A DNA stretch of 57,651 nt from Myxococcota bacterium (GCA_025057315.1 JANWXW010000093.1:1-57651); one strand, 5' to 3'; counted from the first letter of the stretch, positions 7,068 through 15,973 are shown. The notes: a model not told the origin generated them from the sequence alone. Program-made: numbers and translations.

Positions 7068-9188
7068 CTAGTAGTCGATGCCGTCGTCCTCTAGGAAAGT
7101 CCTGTCCATCTTGAGTGCCGGCAGATATTCCTCTCTGTCCCACAAGTATACGTAATGAGCATAGATATCGAGCACCTTCTTCATGTATTCGCGCGTCTGG
7201 CTGTAAGCACACAGCTCGATGAACTCATCCAGAGGCCGGTCGCCGTGCTGGCGCAGCCAGCGCACCATGGCGCGCGGTCCGGCGTTGTAGCTGCCGGCGC
7301 CGAGCGCAATCTGGCCGCGGAACTTGCGCAAAAGCCGCCCAATATACCACGCCCCCAGCTCGATGTTCGCCTCGGGGTCGTAGAGCAAGTCGTCGCTGTA
7401 GATACGGCCCAGGGCCGCAGCCACGCGCCGGCTCGTGGGCGGGATCATTTGCAGCAACCCGATGGCGTCCGCATACGAGACGTCATGGGGGTTGTAGGCC
7501 GACTCTTTCTGCATGATGGCGTATAGGTAACGACGGGGATTCCAGCCGGAGGGACCGTGCTTTTCGACCAGGTCGCGGTAGGCTAATGGGTATATTTGCT
7601 CCCAATAGGCACGCACGGCGGGATTGCGATGGGGGTCGTAGAGCAGCGCTCGCGCCCCGTAGACTTCCGCCAGCAGATGCGACCGATGGTAGTTCTGGCC
7701 GCGGACATACCTGTCCAGCAGCAGCGGCAGGGCACGCGCGACGCCGTACCGGGTGAGCAGCATGCGCTCGACGCGCCGCAGCTCGTAGGCTGCTTCCTCC
7801 GGGAGGCCAGCCTGGAGCAACTCGTCCACGCGCGCCACAGCCGGATCGCGGGCCAGCTGGGGATCCGGAGCCCCCAGGGGAGGCGGTGGCGGCGGCGGGT
7901 TGCCCTCGAACGGGCCGACCTCGATGCCCAGCTCGCGCAGCCGAGCACGCGAAAGGAGGGCATAATAGGAGAGCGGCCGGGCTCTGGTCAGGCGTCGCAG
8001 CAGATCGATCCCCTCGTCCCGACGGCCGAGCAGGAGCAGCGTACGAGCCAGCCAATAGCGTCCCTTGTCCCCGTGTGCGTCGGAGCGGCGGGCGAGGACT
8101 TGCAGATCTGCCAGTGCCGCTTCGTACTGGCCTAGCAAGTAGCGCGAAAAGGCCAGGTACCACCGAGCCTCCTCCGCGTGCGGCCCAGAGAAGCGACGCA
8201 CCGTCTGGCTGAGGAGCGGGATGGCTGCCAGGTAGCGGCCGCGGTTGTATTCGAGCCAGCCGGCCAGCAACGATGCCTCGGCGGCCCAGCGTGAGTTCGG
8301 GTGGGTCCTGACGAGCTCGCCATAGGCAGCGATGGCCTCATCATCCCGGTCGGCGCGAGACAGCGCTCGTGCACCATGGAACATGGCCTCGGCCTGCCGT
8401 TCGCCCTGCAGGCGCCTGGCCACGGTGAGGAGCTTCTCGGCAGCGATGTCGTAGCCCCGGCGCATGCGGTAATGGGCAGTGCCCATCCAATAATCGACCT
8501 CGTCCCGGACGACCTGATCCACGTGGGCGGAGACGCGACCGAGCTCCTCGATGGCCTCTCCCCAGCGACGAGCTTGGATCATGGCGCGGGCTCGGGTAAT
8601 GTGCTCGCGCGCTTCCAGGCGCATCCCCTCGTCTAGCTCCTGCAGACGTCGGAAGGCCTCCTTGGCCAGCGGGTGCAGGGGATGCTCCACATGGAGCCGC
8701 CGCAGCTCGGTGCGGGCCTCGCTGCTGCGGCCGGCACGAAGAGCGATCTCAGCCAGATGCAGTCGGACGACAGCCATGTCGATTTCCGCCTTGGGTGCTC
8801 GCAGCAGGGCCAGGTAGAGCGCGCGTGCCTCGGCATCGCGGCCCAGCTCGAAGAGACAGTCGGCGGCGCGGCCGCGGGCAACATTCTGGAAGCGACTGCC
8901 GGTCATGCGCGCCACTGCCTGGAACCGCTGGAGCGCCAGGCGATATAGCGATCGTTGCCCTTGCTGGGCCAGCAGCACCTCGCTTTCAGCCAGCAGGTAC
9001 AGGGCGTAGTCCTGATTGCGCAGCGAGGAACCCGCCCCTAGCGGCAAGAGATGGCGCCGTGCGGCGGCGTAGTCCCCGGCCAGGAAGGCAGCCCCTCCCT
9101 CCTTCAGTCGCCAGAGGGAACCTGCCCCCCGGGCCGAGCTGGCCAGCAGGCTCCCCACGATGAGCCAGGTACAGCACAGCAGGCGCAC
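7068..9188 (-). CDS. slt: Soluble lytic murein transglycosylase (Slt type)
   Basis: The enzyme cleaves the MurNAc-GlcNAc bond of peptidoglycan with 1,6-anhydro product formation. From the GTG at 9188 the protein has 706 residues, a signal peptide (VRLLCCTWLIVGSLLASSARG) and a long alpha-helical TPR-like superhelix (about 25-500). The C-terminal GH23 catalytic domain has Glu562 in AIMQKESAYNP, then AIGLLQMIPPT and LGAGSYNAGP. The frame stays open further upstream, but that sequence is Ser/Arg-rich with no hydrophobic leader and overlaps a better gene on the other strand. TATACT ends exactly 6 bp before the GTG, suggesting a leaderless transcript. A 75-residue gene follows in the same operon. 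Confidence 0.93.
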   Translation of the reverse strand: MRLLCCTWLIVGSLLASSARGAGSLWRLKEGGAAFLAGDYAAARRHLLPLGAGSSLRNQDYALYLLAESEVLLAQQGQRSLYRLALQRFQAVARMTGSRFQNVARGRAADCLFELGRDAEARALYLALLRAPKAEIDMAVVRLHLAEIALRAGRSSEARTELRRLHVEHPLHPLAKEAFRRLQELDEGMRLEAREHITRARAMIQARRWGEAIEELGRVSAHVDQVVRDEVDYWMGTAHYRMRRGYDIAAEKLLTVARRLQGERQAEAMFHGARALSRADRDDEAIAAYGELVRTHPNSRWAAEASLLAGWLEYNRGRYLAAIPLLSQTVRRFSGPHAEEARWYLAFSRYLLGQYEAALADLQVLARRSDAHGDKGRYWLARTLLLLGRRDEGIDLLRRLTRARPLSYYALLSRARLRELGIEVGPFEGNPPPPPPPLGAPDPQLARDPAVARVDELLQAGLPEEAAYELRRVERMLLTRYGVARALPLLLDRYVRGQNYHRSHLLAEVYGARALLYDPHRNPAVRAYWEQIYPLAYRDLVEKHGPSGWNPRRYLYAIMQKESAYNPHDVSYADAIGLLQMIPPTSRRVAAALGRIYSDDLLYDPEANIELGAWYIGRLLRKFRGQIALGAGSYNAGPRAMVRWLRQHGDRPLDEFIELCAYSQTREYMKKVLDIYAHYVYLWDREEYLPALKMDRTFLEDDGIDY

Positions 9189-9194
9189 TGCGTC

Positions 9195-9200
9195 AGTATA
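9195..9200 (-). promoter_or_regulatory. Candidate -10 box of slt
   Basis: TATACT on the minus strand is separated by 6 bp from the GTG at 9188, placing the expected transcription start on the first base of the start codon. No convincing -35 hexamer is seen, so this is tentative. Confidence 0.4.
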
Positions 9201-9291
9201 GCGCCGCCCACAAAGGTGGCCAGAAATCCGCCCCGGCGGGCGCGGCCTCATCGGGCTCAACTCCCCATCCCAGGGTGCCGATGCCATCGAT

Positions 9292-9963
9292 ATGCGTCCC
9301 CGCAGCAGTCTCCAGTCGGCGCCGCTCCGGCTGGCGCTACGCGCTGCCTCCGCCCTGGCTCGCAGCGAAGCGGACCCAGTGCTGAACGAGATCGCCGAGG
9401 AGATGGCACGCTTGGTGGGCGATCGGTCCGTCCCATCACGACCGGAGCAGGGCGAGCTGCACCATGTGCTTCTGGTCGCTGCCGAGCGGATTGCCGAGCT
9501 ACACCTACGGGTCGAAGCGCTGGCCTGTCTGCAGCGTGCCGAACCATCGCGGGCACAGGCCGCACAGAGCCTGCTCGAGGTCCTGCCGTGGCCACCGCGG
9601 CTGCCCCTCAGCGAAGAGCAGACCCTGGTGACCGGAAGGCTTGACGGGTCGCAGGTGCACGAACGGCTCAGGACGGCCCAGGCCCTGCTCCGCGCTGCCG
9701 GTGAACCCACCGTGCGCTCTGTGATCGAGACCCTGGAACTGGCGCCTTTGGTAGACTGCATCGCCGGGCTTGTGAGCAGAGCTCAAGCGCTGGCCGATGG
9801 GCTCCGCCTGCCGACGACCCCCACGGCCTGGCAGGAGGAAGCGGTGGAACTGCTGGCCCGATTTCGGGCGTATGTCATAGTTGCTACAGGCAAACTAAGC
9901 CCAACGGGGGAAGATTTGGCGCGCCGGCAGCGCCTGCTCAGGCCATCCGATCTGGTCTTTTGA
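9292..9963 (+). CDS. Helical protein of unknown function
   Basis: A 223-residue protein with balanced composition and long amphipathic helices (EIAEEMARLVGDR, HHVLLVAAERIAELHLRVEALACLQ, VHERLRTAQALLRAAGEP). It has no signal peptide or membrane helix and is likely cytoplasmic. The opposite frame is Ser/Arg-rich and looks like a shadow, so I favour this strand. It is divergent from slt (103 bp apart) and overlaps the 3' end of the convergent CDF transporter gene by 26 bp. No motif gives a function. Confidence 0.6.
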   Translation: MRPRSSLQSAPLRLALRAASALARSEADPVLNEIAEEMARLVGDRSVPSRPEQGELHHVLLVAAERIAELHLRVEALACLQRAEPSRAQAAQSLLEVLPWPPRLPLSEEQTLVTGRLDGSQVHERLRTAQALLRAAGEPTVRSVIETLELAPLVDCIAGLVSRAQALADGLRLPTTPTAWQEEAVELLARFRAYVIVATGKLSPTGEDLARRQRLLRPSDLVF

Positions 9964-10891
9964 CTTTGGCACGCACCCGCTGCCACGTCTCCGTGCAGGC
10001 GTCCGCCTCGATCTGCAAGGTCGAATGGGTGATCCGATAGCGATCCGTCAGCATGCGCCGCACAGCAGCGAGCAGGGCGTCGACGCGCTTGACCTCCTCG
10101 CACTCCACGACCAGGTGCGCGGACAGGGCATACACCCCGCTGGCGATGCTCCAGACGTGCAGGGCATGGACGTGGCGGATGCCTCCCACCGACAGCAGCC
10201 CCCGCTCGATGTCGGCCAGATCCAAGTGCCTGGGGACCGCCTCCAGCAGCACCTCCACCGCGTCGCTGGCCAGGCGGTAGGCGCTGTAGCAGACGAACAG
10301 GCCAATGGCGATGGACAGGAGCGGATCGAGGACAAACATACCTGGTACCACCCACATGACCAGCCCGCCGACCAGCACCGCCACGGACGACAGCCCATCC
10401 AAAAGTACGTGGAGGTAAGCGCCGCGCACATTTAGGCTGTGGCCGCCCCGCAGCAGCAGCGCGCAGACCAGGTTGGCCAGCAGGCCCACCGCCGCCACGG
10501 CCAGCATAAGCCCCGTCTGCACTGCAGGCGGCGCCCGGAGCCGCAGGATTCCATGCCAGATGACCATGCCGGCCAGAGCAAACAGCATGGCCCCCTGCAG
10601 CAGCGCCATGAGGATCTCAATGCGGTGGTAGCCGAAGGTGCGACGCTCATCGGCAGGCCGATCAGCAACCACCAGGGCCAGCAGCGCCAGCACCTCGCCC
10701 AGCAGGTCGGAGAACATGTGCCCTGCATCGGAGGTCAGGGCCAGCGAGCCAGACAGGATCCCGCCCACGAACTCGGCAATGCAGATGCTCAGCGTGACCA
10801 CCAAGGCCGCGCTCAGTCGCTGCCGATCGCCCCGGCGGAAGTCTTCGTGATCCTGGTGGCCACAGGGGGCGTGGTGGCCGGGCCCCGACAT
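9938..10891 (-). CDS. Cation diffusion facilitator metal exporter (CzcD/ZitB type)
   Basis: A 317-residue CDF protein that probably exports Zn2+ or a related divalent metal in exchange for protons. The His-rich N-terminus (GPGHHAPCGHQDHEDF) is typical of the zinc branch. Six hydrophobic segments span about 28-205. The metal-site signatures are present: SDAGHMFSD in helix 2 and HVLLDGLSS in helix 5. The cytoplasmic C-terminal domain (HVHALHVWSIASGVYALSAHLVV) follows. Metal specificity is inferred from the HxxxD pattern. It stands alone and its 3' end overlaps the convergent unknown gene. Confidence 0.94.
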   Translation of the reverse strand: MSGPGHHAPCGHQDHEDFRRGDRQRLSAALVVTLSICIAEFVGGILSGSLALTSDAGHMFSDLLGEVLALLALVVADRPADERRTFGYHRIEILMALLQGAMLFALAGMVIWHGILRLRAPPAVQTGLMLAVAAVGLLANLVCALLLRGGHSLNVRGAYLHVLLDGLSSVAVLVGGLVMWVVPGMFVLDPLLSIAIGLFVCYSAYRLASDAVEVLLEAVPRHLDLADIERGLLSVGGIRHVHALHVWSIASGVYALSAHLVVECEEVKRVDALLAAVRRMLTDRYRITHSTLQIEADACTETWQRVRAKVKRPDRMA

Positions 10892-10960
10892 GCCCCTTCC
10901 ACCGTAGCGCCCCAGTCCGGGGGGGTCAAGGTGTGCGGCTCGGGTCCAGGCGCCGGCTTG

Positions 10961-11377
10961 CTAGATCCAGGGTCCGGAGCGAACCCTAGGCAGGGCCCGA
11001 TTCTGTCGCACCCGCAGGAGCAGGTTCTGCAGACGGGCGCGCCGCACTGTCTCCACATAGTGTCGCAGCGCCATCCAGTGTCGGTTGGCCATCGAGGTCA
11101 ACCGCACACCGATCCCGTGAATCGGTCCCCGCCGGTCGCTGTAACAGACCTCACCTTGCGCCCAAATGAGTTCCCCTGTTCCAGGCAGGGCGAACTCCAC
11201 CTGCAGCGGCCGCCCCAACCAGGTCGCCGGCCGGCGGCCCGGCCTGATGATGCGGCTCAGGTGCAACCCCCCCTCGGACAAGTCGCGGGTCAAGCCCAGA
11301 TAAGGCTCATCAGAGAGGTAGTGGCGCACACAGATTTCCACCGGGAGGCGAAGCTCGTGACGGCGATCGGGGCCCAT
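10961..11377 (-). CDS. PilZ-domain protein
   Basis: From the ATG at 11377, which has GGAGG 5 nt upstream, the protein has 138 residues and is essentially one PilZ domain. The c-di-GMP signature is visible: basic motif DRRHELRLPV at the N-terminus (RxxxR) and DLSEGGLHLS about 30 residues later. PilZ single-domain proteins act as c-di-GMP receptors in motility, adhesion or polysaccharide control. In Myxococcota the Ser in DxSxxG is usual, as here. An upstream ATG at 11434 would place this ribosome-binding site inside the gene. A good promoter lies at 11413-11441. Confidence 0.88.
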   Translation of the reverse strand: MGPDRRHELRLPVEICVRHYLSDEPYLGLTRDLSEGGLHLSRIIRPGRRPATWLGRPLQVEFALPGTGELIWAQGEVCYSDRRGPIHGIGVRLTSMANRHWMALRHYVETVRRARLQNLLLRVRQNRALPRVRSGPWI

Positions 11378-11412
11378 GGACACCTCCATCGTGCTTGGGG
11401 AAGATGTCGTAC

Positions 11413-11441
11413 AATGTAGGATATTAACCTTCATCCAGCAA
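11413..11441 (-). promoter_or_regulatory. Promoter of the PilZ gene
   Basis: On the minus strand TTGCTG (11436-11441) and TACATT (11413-11418) are separated by 17 bp. The expected transcript starts near 11406 and has a leader of about 30 nt containing the ribosome-binding site. A small palindrome CAAAT-AA-ATTTG at 11439-11450 overlaps the -35. Confidence 0.6.
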
Positions 11442-11485
11442 ATAAATTTGTTGACGCCCTCAGGACGGCGCCGTAGCTCATAGGC

Positions 11486-11980
11486 GTGAGCGAGCCGCGC
11501 CGGCCCCCATGGGGGATCACGTTGATCGCGACGTCTCTGGGAGCGGGCCTGCTGCCGGGCGCCCCAGGGACCTATGGCAGCCTTTCTGCCCTGCCCGTGG
11601 CCTTCCTCCTTGGCCGCCTGGGGCCGGCCGCTTATGCGGGCTGTACCCTGGGGGTGGTCGTCGTTGGGACCTGGGCCGCGGGGCGGTTCTGCGCCGCCTC
11701 AGGGCAGCCTGACGACCAGCGCGTGGTGATTGACGAGGTGGCAGGCTGCCTGGTAGCGCTGTCGCTGGGGCCATACACGTGGCCGGGCATGCTGCTCGGG
11801 TTCGGCCTGTTTCGGCTGCTGGACATCTGGAAGCCGGGTCCGTTGCGTTGGCTTGACCGTCACGTGCGCGGTGGAGTCGGCGTAATGGCGGACGACGTGC
11901 TGGCAGGCGCGCTGGCGGCACTGTGCCTGCGTGGGCTGTTGCTGCTGCCGCTGCCGTGGGCGTCCTGGGGCATCCTGTGA
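11486..11980 (+). CDS. pgpA: Phosphatidylglycerophosphatase A
   Basis: PgpA dephosphorylates phosphatidylglycerol phosphate to phosphatidylglycerol in the inner membrane. The 164-residue product begins with GTG and shows the family motifs: GAPGTYGSL near the N-terminus, VIDEVAGCLVA in the middle and FRLLDIWKPGPLRWLDR before the final ADD motif. Hydrophobic segments match the usual multi-helix topology. The stop codon overlaps the GTG of the next gene (GTGA), so the two are translationally coupled. Confidence 0.93.
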   Translation: MSEPRRPPWGITLIATSLGAGLLPGAPGTYGSLSALPVAFLLGRLGPAAYAGCTLGVVVVGTWAAGRFCAASGQPDDQRVVIDEVAGCLVALSLGPYTWPGMLLGFGLFRLLDIWKPGPLRWLDRHVRGGVGVMADDVLAGALAALCLRGLLLLPLPWASWGIL

Positions 11981-13077
11981 GCGGTCCTGGTGCTTTTCCG
12001 AGACGACCGCGCGTGCGCCCCTTCCCCCTGGCGGAGCTGCCGCGGATGCTGCGGATGCAGGTGGAGCTGTCGCGCGTGCTGTGGCGACACCTCGGTCCGG
12101 TGCTGGAACAGGCCGCTGGCGGGACACCGGGGGGATGGGCCCAGGCCGAGGAGGTGCTCGGTGGGCCCCTGTCTCTGGTGGCGCAGGAGCCTTACCTGTT
12201 CCCCGACAGTGGCGCCGAGGCCCGGGTGGAGGGGGGGGCCATCGTGGAGCTAGAGCTGCTGGGGGCGGCGCCGCGCCGGGCGGTCCTGGCCGTGGACGAG
12301 CGCGCCCTTGGGCCCAGGGGCGACCCGGCCATGCTGCCGCCCCTCCTTCGTCGGCTGCTCGACGGGGCGCCGGTGCGGGTCGGTGGGCTGCGGGCCCCTC
12401 ACGAGGTCTCCGCGGTGCTGGGCCGGCCAGGCCAGATGATCCTCGGGCTAGATCTGTCGCTGCGCGGGCCTGCGGGCGACCGCTGGGCCCGGCTCCTCGT
12501 CGGCGCGGAGCTGCGGCTGGCGGCCCCGCCGCCCATGGTCGATGCTCTGCGCCTGCGGCTGTGGCAGCGTCGCGGCCGGTTGGCCGAAGTGCCGGTCGAG
12601 CTGCGCATCCAGGCAGGGGAGGGCACCTTGCCGGCGGGTGAGGTGGCGGAGCTGCAGGTCGGGGATGTCGTGGTCCTCGATCGGTTCGGCCCCCGCCCCG
12701 TGGTCGGTGGGCCGGTGAAGCTCCGCTTGGGCCGGGGTGCGTTTCCTGCGCACCTGGATGGCCGTGGGGTGACCTTATTGGGCGCCTATCAGCTAGAATG
12801 GACGGGCGCCATGGCCCACGAACCTCCAACTGGAAACGAGGACGCCGGCACCGAGCGCCTGCTGCGTGAACTGCCTGTGCAACTAACCTGCGAGCTTGGC
12901 CGCATCACGCTCACCGGACAAGAGGTGCTAGAGCTGCGCCCAGGCGCGGTGCTGCCGGTGGGGCGACCGCTGGCTGGCCCGGTGGATCTGTGCGCGGGTG
13001 GCCGGGTGATTGCCCGCGGCGAGCTGGTGGAGGTGGAAGGGGAAATGGGGGTCCGTGTGACCGAAGTCCTCGACTGA
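11977..13077 (+). CDS. SctQ/FliM-FliN-like SpoA-domain protein, isolated
   Basis: With the GTG at 11977, which overlaps the pgpA stop, the protein has 366 residues. The C-terminal 70 residues form a clear SpoA domain (LPVQLTCELGRITLT, LRPGAVLPVG, DLCAGGRVIARGELVEVEGEMGVRVTEV), as in type III secretion SctQ/YscQ and the flagellar switch proteins FliM/FliN. A second SpoA-like region lies at about 210-285 (VPVELRIQAGEGTLPAGEVAELQVGDVVVLDRFG). The N-terminal region (about 20-200) fits the SctQ scaffold. No other secretion or flagellar gene is present in the window. It could be a satellite gene of a type III system encoded elsewhere or a repurposed switch protein. Confidence 0.82.
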   Translation: MSGPGAFPRRPRVRPFPLAELPRMLRMQVELSRVLWRHLGPVLEQAAGGTPGGWAQAEEVLGGPLSLVAQEPYLFPDSGAEARVEGGAIVELELLGAAPRRAVLAVDERALGPRGDPAMLPPLLRRLLDGAPVRVGGLRAPHEVSAVLGRPGQMILGLDLSLRGPAGDRWARLLVGAELRLAAPPPMVDALRLRLWQRRGRLAEVPVELRIQAGEGTLPAGEVAELQVGDVVVLDRFGPRPVVGGPVKLRLGRGAFPAHLDGRGVTLLGAYQLEWTGAMAHEPPTGNEDAGTERLLRELPVQLTCELGRITLTGQEVLELRPGAVLPVGRPLAGPVDLCAGGRVIARGELVEVEGEMGVRVTEVLD

Positions 13078-13092
13078 ACCAAGCCTCTGCCG

Positions 13093-15069
13093 CTACGGCG
13101 AGGACGGGTTGAGCAGGGCCTGCACCCCGGGATGGCCGGGTCGCAGACGCTGCACCTGACGGGCGTGCCAGGCCGCGGCAGACCAGTCGCCCAGGCGATG
13201 GCGGTAGCGCGCCGCATTGAGGTGGGCCGTGACGTGGTCGGGGTTGCGCACAAGGACGCGCTCCACCGCGGCCAGCGCCCCGCGCAGGTCTCCGGCCCGA
13301 GCCCGCAGCACGCCCTGGGCGATCTCGGCCGCGTCGAGTTCGGGATCGAGGCGGAGGGCCAGTTCCACCAGCGGCTGGGCCTGGGGCTGGTGACGCTGCA
13401 GATATACCTCAGCGAGCCGCAGCACGGCCCGGGCACCCAGCGTTCGCAGCACAGGCTCGTCGGGAAGCTTTCCTCCTGGCTCGGACAGCAGGGCCGCCAT
13501 GTGGTCTAGCAACCCACTCGGATCCGCCGGCAGGTTGTCCGCCGAACCGAGGCGGAACAGCGGAACCCCCAGGGAAAAAGGCACCGGTGGAGCCTCTTCG
13601 GGGCTTGGCTCCCAGCCCACGCGGTGCGGTGCACGCTCGACCAAACGTCGCAGAAGCGCCGGGGCTCCGTGCACTTGTTCAGCCTCCGGCTGCGCGCGGA
13701 AGAGGTTGACCGAGGCCGCATCGAGCCATCGGCTGTCGCCGCGGGCGAGCATCCGGCTGATGTAGGCTCCGTCCCACAGGAACTGACGGACCAGCACGGT
13801 CACATCGGGCCGGTCTCCGGCCACGGCCTGCTCATATAGGAGCAGCGCGGACAGATCGTCGGACTGCGTCAATGCGAGCCCACGTGGGGGGAGCTGGTCG
13901 AGCGCCCCGCGGGCCCAGCGCAGGGGCAGGCCGCTGTCCAGTCCCAGCTTGGTGGTGCGATCAGATAGAGTCGCTGGCAGCAGCGCTAGCAGGGCCAGGG
14001 GCAGGGCCAGCCAGGGCGTGACAACCCGGCCGACGGCCCATCCGGCTGCGACCGACAGGCCGAGCAGGCAGGGCACGCCGTTTTGCAAGTCCCTTAGGCC
14101 CATCGGGTTGATCCACGCCGCATACAGCGAATCACCGAGCACCACGACAAGCAGCGCCAGGCCGATGGGACGGCGCATGAGCCCCACCAGCCCTGCCAGG
14201 CCCAGGATCGCGGCCGGCCCCAGTTGGCTACCCACCTGATGGGCGAACGCGGTCAGACGGTGGGTCAGGCGGACCAGGTCGGGGGTCAGGATCTCGCTGC
14301 GGTAGGCATCCCGGATCCGGGCTGCGGTCAGGTGGCGCAGCAGGCCCTCGACCGTATGGGTCTCGGCCCATGTGGCCATGGTTTCGCGCGCCGCCCGCAG
14401 CGGCAGGTAGGCAAGCACCAAGGCGCCCAGGAAAAAGAGGGCCGGGCCGGCAAGGACCCACCGCTGCCGGCGCAGCAGGTGCCAGGTCCACACCCCTCCA
14501 AGGAGGGGCACGAGCATCCGGAGGCTGGCATGCAGTCCAAGTCCTAGGCCGCAGAGGAAGGCCAGAGCGGCGGCCATCGCCTGGCACCGGTCGCTGTGGG
14601 GGCCCCCCGCGGGGAGTGCCCGGTGCAGCAGCCACAGGCCCAGAGCCAGGGCAGCGGCGGTGGGGGCATAGACCTCCGCGACGGTGGCAGCCTTGAAGGT
14701 GGTGGTGGTAGCGGCGAGCAGCCCGCTGGCCACAACCCCGCCCAGCAGGGCCGAGCCGCGGCGAGCCCTGGGGGCCTGCTGGAGCAGCTCGGCCGTGAGC
14801 ACCGCCACCGTCGCGCAGGCCGCAGCTCCGCACAGGGCCGACAGGAACGAGAGCCGCGTGGCCACCTCCCCCAGCGGCAGCAGGCGCGCAAGCTGCCCCA
14901 GAAGGCAGTAGAGGGGGAAGCCGGTTTCGTGCGCAACTCCAAGGAGCGCCGCGGCGGTGGTCAGCTCCCCCGAGTCGCGCAGATACCCCCAGGGGGCCAT
15001 GCCCTGGACAAAGGCTCCCAGCGTGAGTAGGAATACGATGACCCAGAGGGCAGGGGCATGCACCCTCAT
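13093..15069 (-). CDS. DUF2723 multi-spanning membrane protein with C-terminal TPR-like region
   Basis: From the ATG at 15069 the product has 658 residues. The N-terminus carries the DUF2723 signature (RDSGELTTAAALLGVAHETGFPLYCLLGQLARLLPLG in part), where the Asp of RDSGE sits after the first membrane helix, as in GT-C-fold glycosyltransferases. About ten hydrophobic helices run to residue 370. A soluble domain and TPR-like repeats follow (AEVYLQRHQPQAQPLVELALRLDP, then ALAAVERVLVRNPDHVTAHLNAARY). A role in lipid-linked sugar transfer at the membrane is inferred from the fold. The open frame extends to 15261, but that upstream part lacks a leader-like composition. It is divergent from the motor operon. 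Confidence 0.88.
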   Translation of the reverse strand: MRVHAPALWVIVFLLTLGAFVQGMAPWGYLRDSGELTTAAALLGVAHETGFPLYCLLGQLARLLPLGEVATRLSFLSALCGAAACATVAVLTAELLQQAPRARRGSALLGGVVASGLLAATTTTFKAATVAEVYAPTAAALALGLWLLHRALPAGGPHSDRCQAMAAALAFLCGLGLGLHASLRMLVPLLGGVWTWHLLRRQRWVLAGPALFFLGALVLAYLPLRAARETMATWAETHTVEGLLRHLTAARIRDAYRSEILTPDLVRLTHRLTAFAHQVGSQLGPAAILGLAGLVGLMRRPIGLALLVVVLGDSLYAAWINPMGLRDLQNGVPCLLGLSVAAGWAVGRVVTPWLALPLALLALLPATLSDRTTKLGLDSGLPLRWARGALDQLPPRGLALTQSDDLSALLLYEQAVAGDRPDVTVLVRQFLWDGAYISRMLARGDSRWLDAASVNLFRAQPEAEQVHGAPALLRRLVERAPHRVGWEPSPEEAPPVPFSLGVPLFRLGSADNLPADPSGLLDHMAALLSEPGGKLPDEPVLRTLGARAVLRLAEVYLQRHQPQAQPLVELALRLDPELDAAEIAQGVLRARAGDLRGALAAVERVLVRNPDHVTAHLNAARYRHRLGDWSAAAWHARQVQRLRPGHPGVQALLNPSSP

Positions 15070-15155
15070 ATCTTTAGGTCTCTGGACACAGACGACGACG
15101 AGGGGCGAGCTTCGCTCCGGACGCTGGAGGGTCCCTAGCGAAAGGCCCCTCCCCG

Positions 15156-15183
15156 TTGACACATGGCCGAGATAAGCTATAGT
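15156..15183 (+). promoter_or_regulatory. Sigma-70-type promoter of the TolQ/TolR operon
   Basis: TTGACA at 15156-15161 and TATAGT at 15178-15183 are separated by 16 bp, the best consensus match in the window. The start near 15190 would give a leader of about 140 nt before the ATG at 15329. Confidence 0.75.
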
Positions 15184-15328
15184 AAGCAGCCTGATATTGC
15201 ATGAACCCCGGCCCCCCAAGGCCCCCCGGGTGCTTCTCTGGAAGTCACTGCCGAAAGACACCTTGACAACATGGATGGGCCTGTGTTCGGCGTGAGGTCA
15301 GTTGAGCGGCCCGACCGCGGAGGAGGAT

Positions 15329-15973
15329 ATGCAGCACCTCGCAGAGTTTTTCGAGCAGGGCGGTTTCTTCATGTACGTTAACCTGGTCTGCTCGGTGATC
15401 ACCATTGGTATCATCGTGGAGCGCGCCATCTTCTTCCTCGGCAAGGGGTCGGTCAATTCGCGGGCGTTCCTGGAGCAAATCCGCAAGCTAGTGATGGCCA
15501 ACAACGTGGACCGAGCCATCAAGCTATGCTCTGCCACCGAGGCCCCGATTGCCCAGGTGGCGCGTGCGGGCCTGGTGCGGCTGCCCAAGGGAGAGGCGGC
15601 GGTGGCCACCGGGGTGGAGGAAGCGCTGACGGACGTGAGCCCCGAGCTGAAGAAGCGCATCAGCGTGCTGTGGTCTCTGGCCAACATCGCAACGCTCATC
15701 GGCCTGCTGGGGACCATCACCGGCCTGATTGGGGCCTTCGCCGCGGTGGGCAAGGCCGCGGCGGAGCAGCGGTCGCAGCTTCTGGCGCTCAAGATCGCCG
15801 AGGCCATGAACAACACGGCGCTGGGCCTGGGCATTGCGGCAACGTGCATGATTGGCCACGTCTTTCTTAACGCCGTGAGCAAGCGGCAGCAGCATGAGCT
15901 GGAGTCCTTCGCGATGAAGCTGGAGAACCTGCTGGCGGATGTGCAGCAGGCAGGCGGGGGCACCGGGCGATGA
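15329..15973 (+). CDS. TolQ/ExbB/MotA-family proton channel subunit
   Basis: From ATG 15329, preceded by GGAGGAGG, the protein has 214 residues. A TTG at 15302 is a poorer alternative. Three hydrophobic helices fit the family: about 14-34 (FMYVNLVCSVITIGIIVERAI), about 118-140 (SLANIATLIGLLGTITGLIGAF) and about 160-180 (NNTALGLGIAATCMIGHVFL). The Gly-rich GLLGTITGLIGAF and the conserved Thr/Ala pore positions are intact. It would form a pentameric stator with the two downstream TolR-like proteins. Its stop overlaps the next ATG (ATGA). One TolQ plus two TolR matches the Myxococcus AglRQS gliding motor arrangement. Confidence 0.93.
   Translation: MQHLAEFFEQGGFFMYVNLVCSVITIGIIVERAIFFLGKGSVNSRAFLEQIRKLVMANNVDRAIKLCSATEAPIAQVARAGLVRLPKGEAAVATGVEEALTDVSPELKKRISVLWSLANIATLIGLLGTITGLIGAFAAVGKAAAEQRSQLLALKIAEAMNNTALGLGIAATCMIGHVFLNAVSKRQQHELESFAMKLENLLADVQQAGGGTGR

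Noticed and set aside
9189..9761. Upstream extension of slt
   Set aside because: The added 191 residues are Ser/Arg-rich, precede a good signal peptide and overlap the better-looking gene on the other strand.
11699..12829. 376-residue minus-strand frame over pgpA and the SctQ-like gene
   Set aside because: Arg/Pro/Ala-rich shadow of two coupled genes with clear family motifs.
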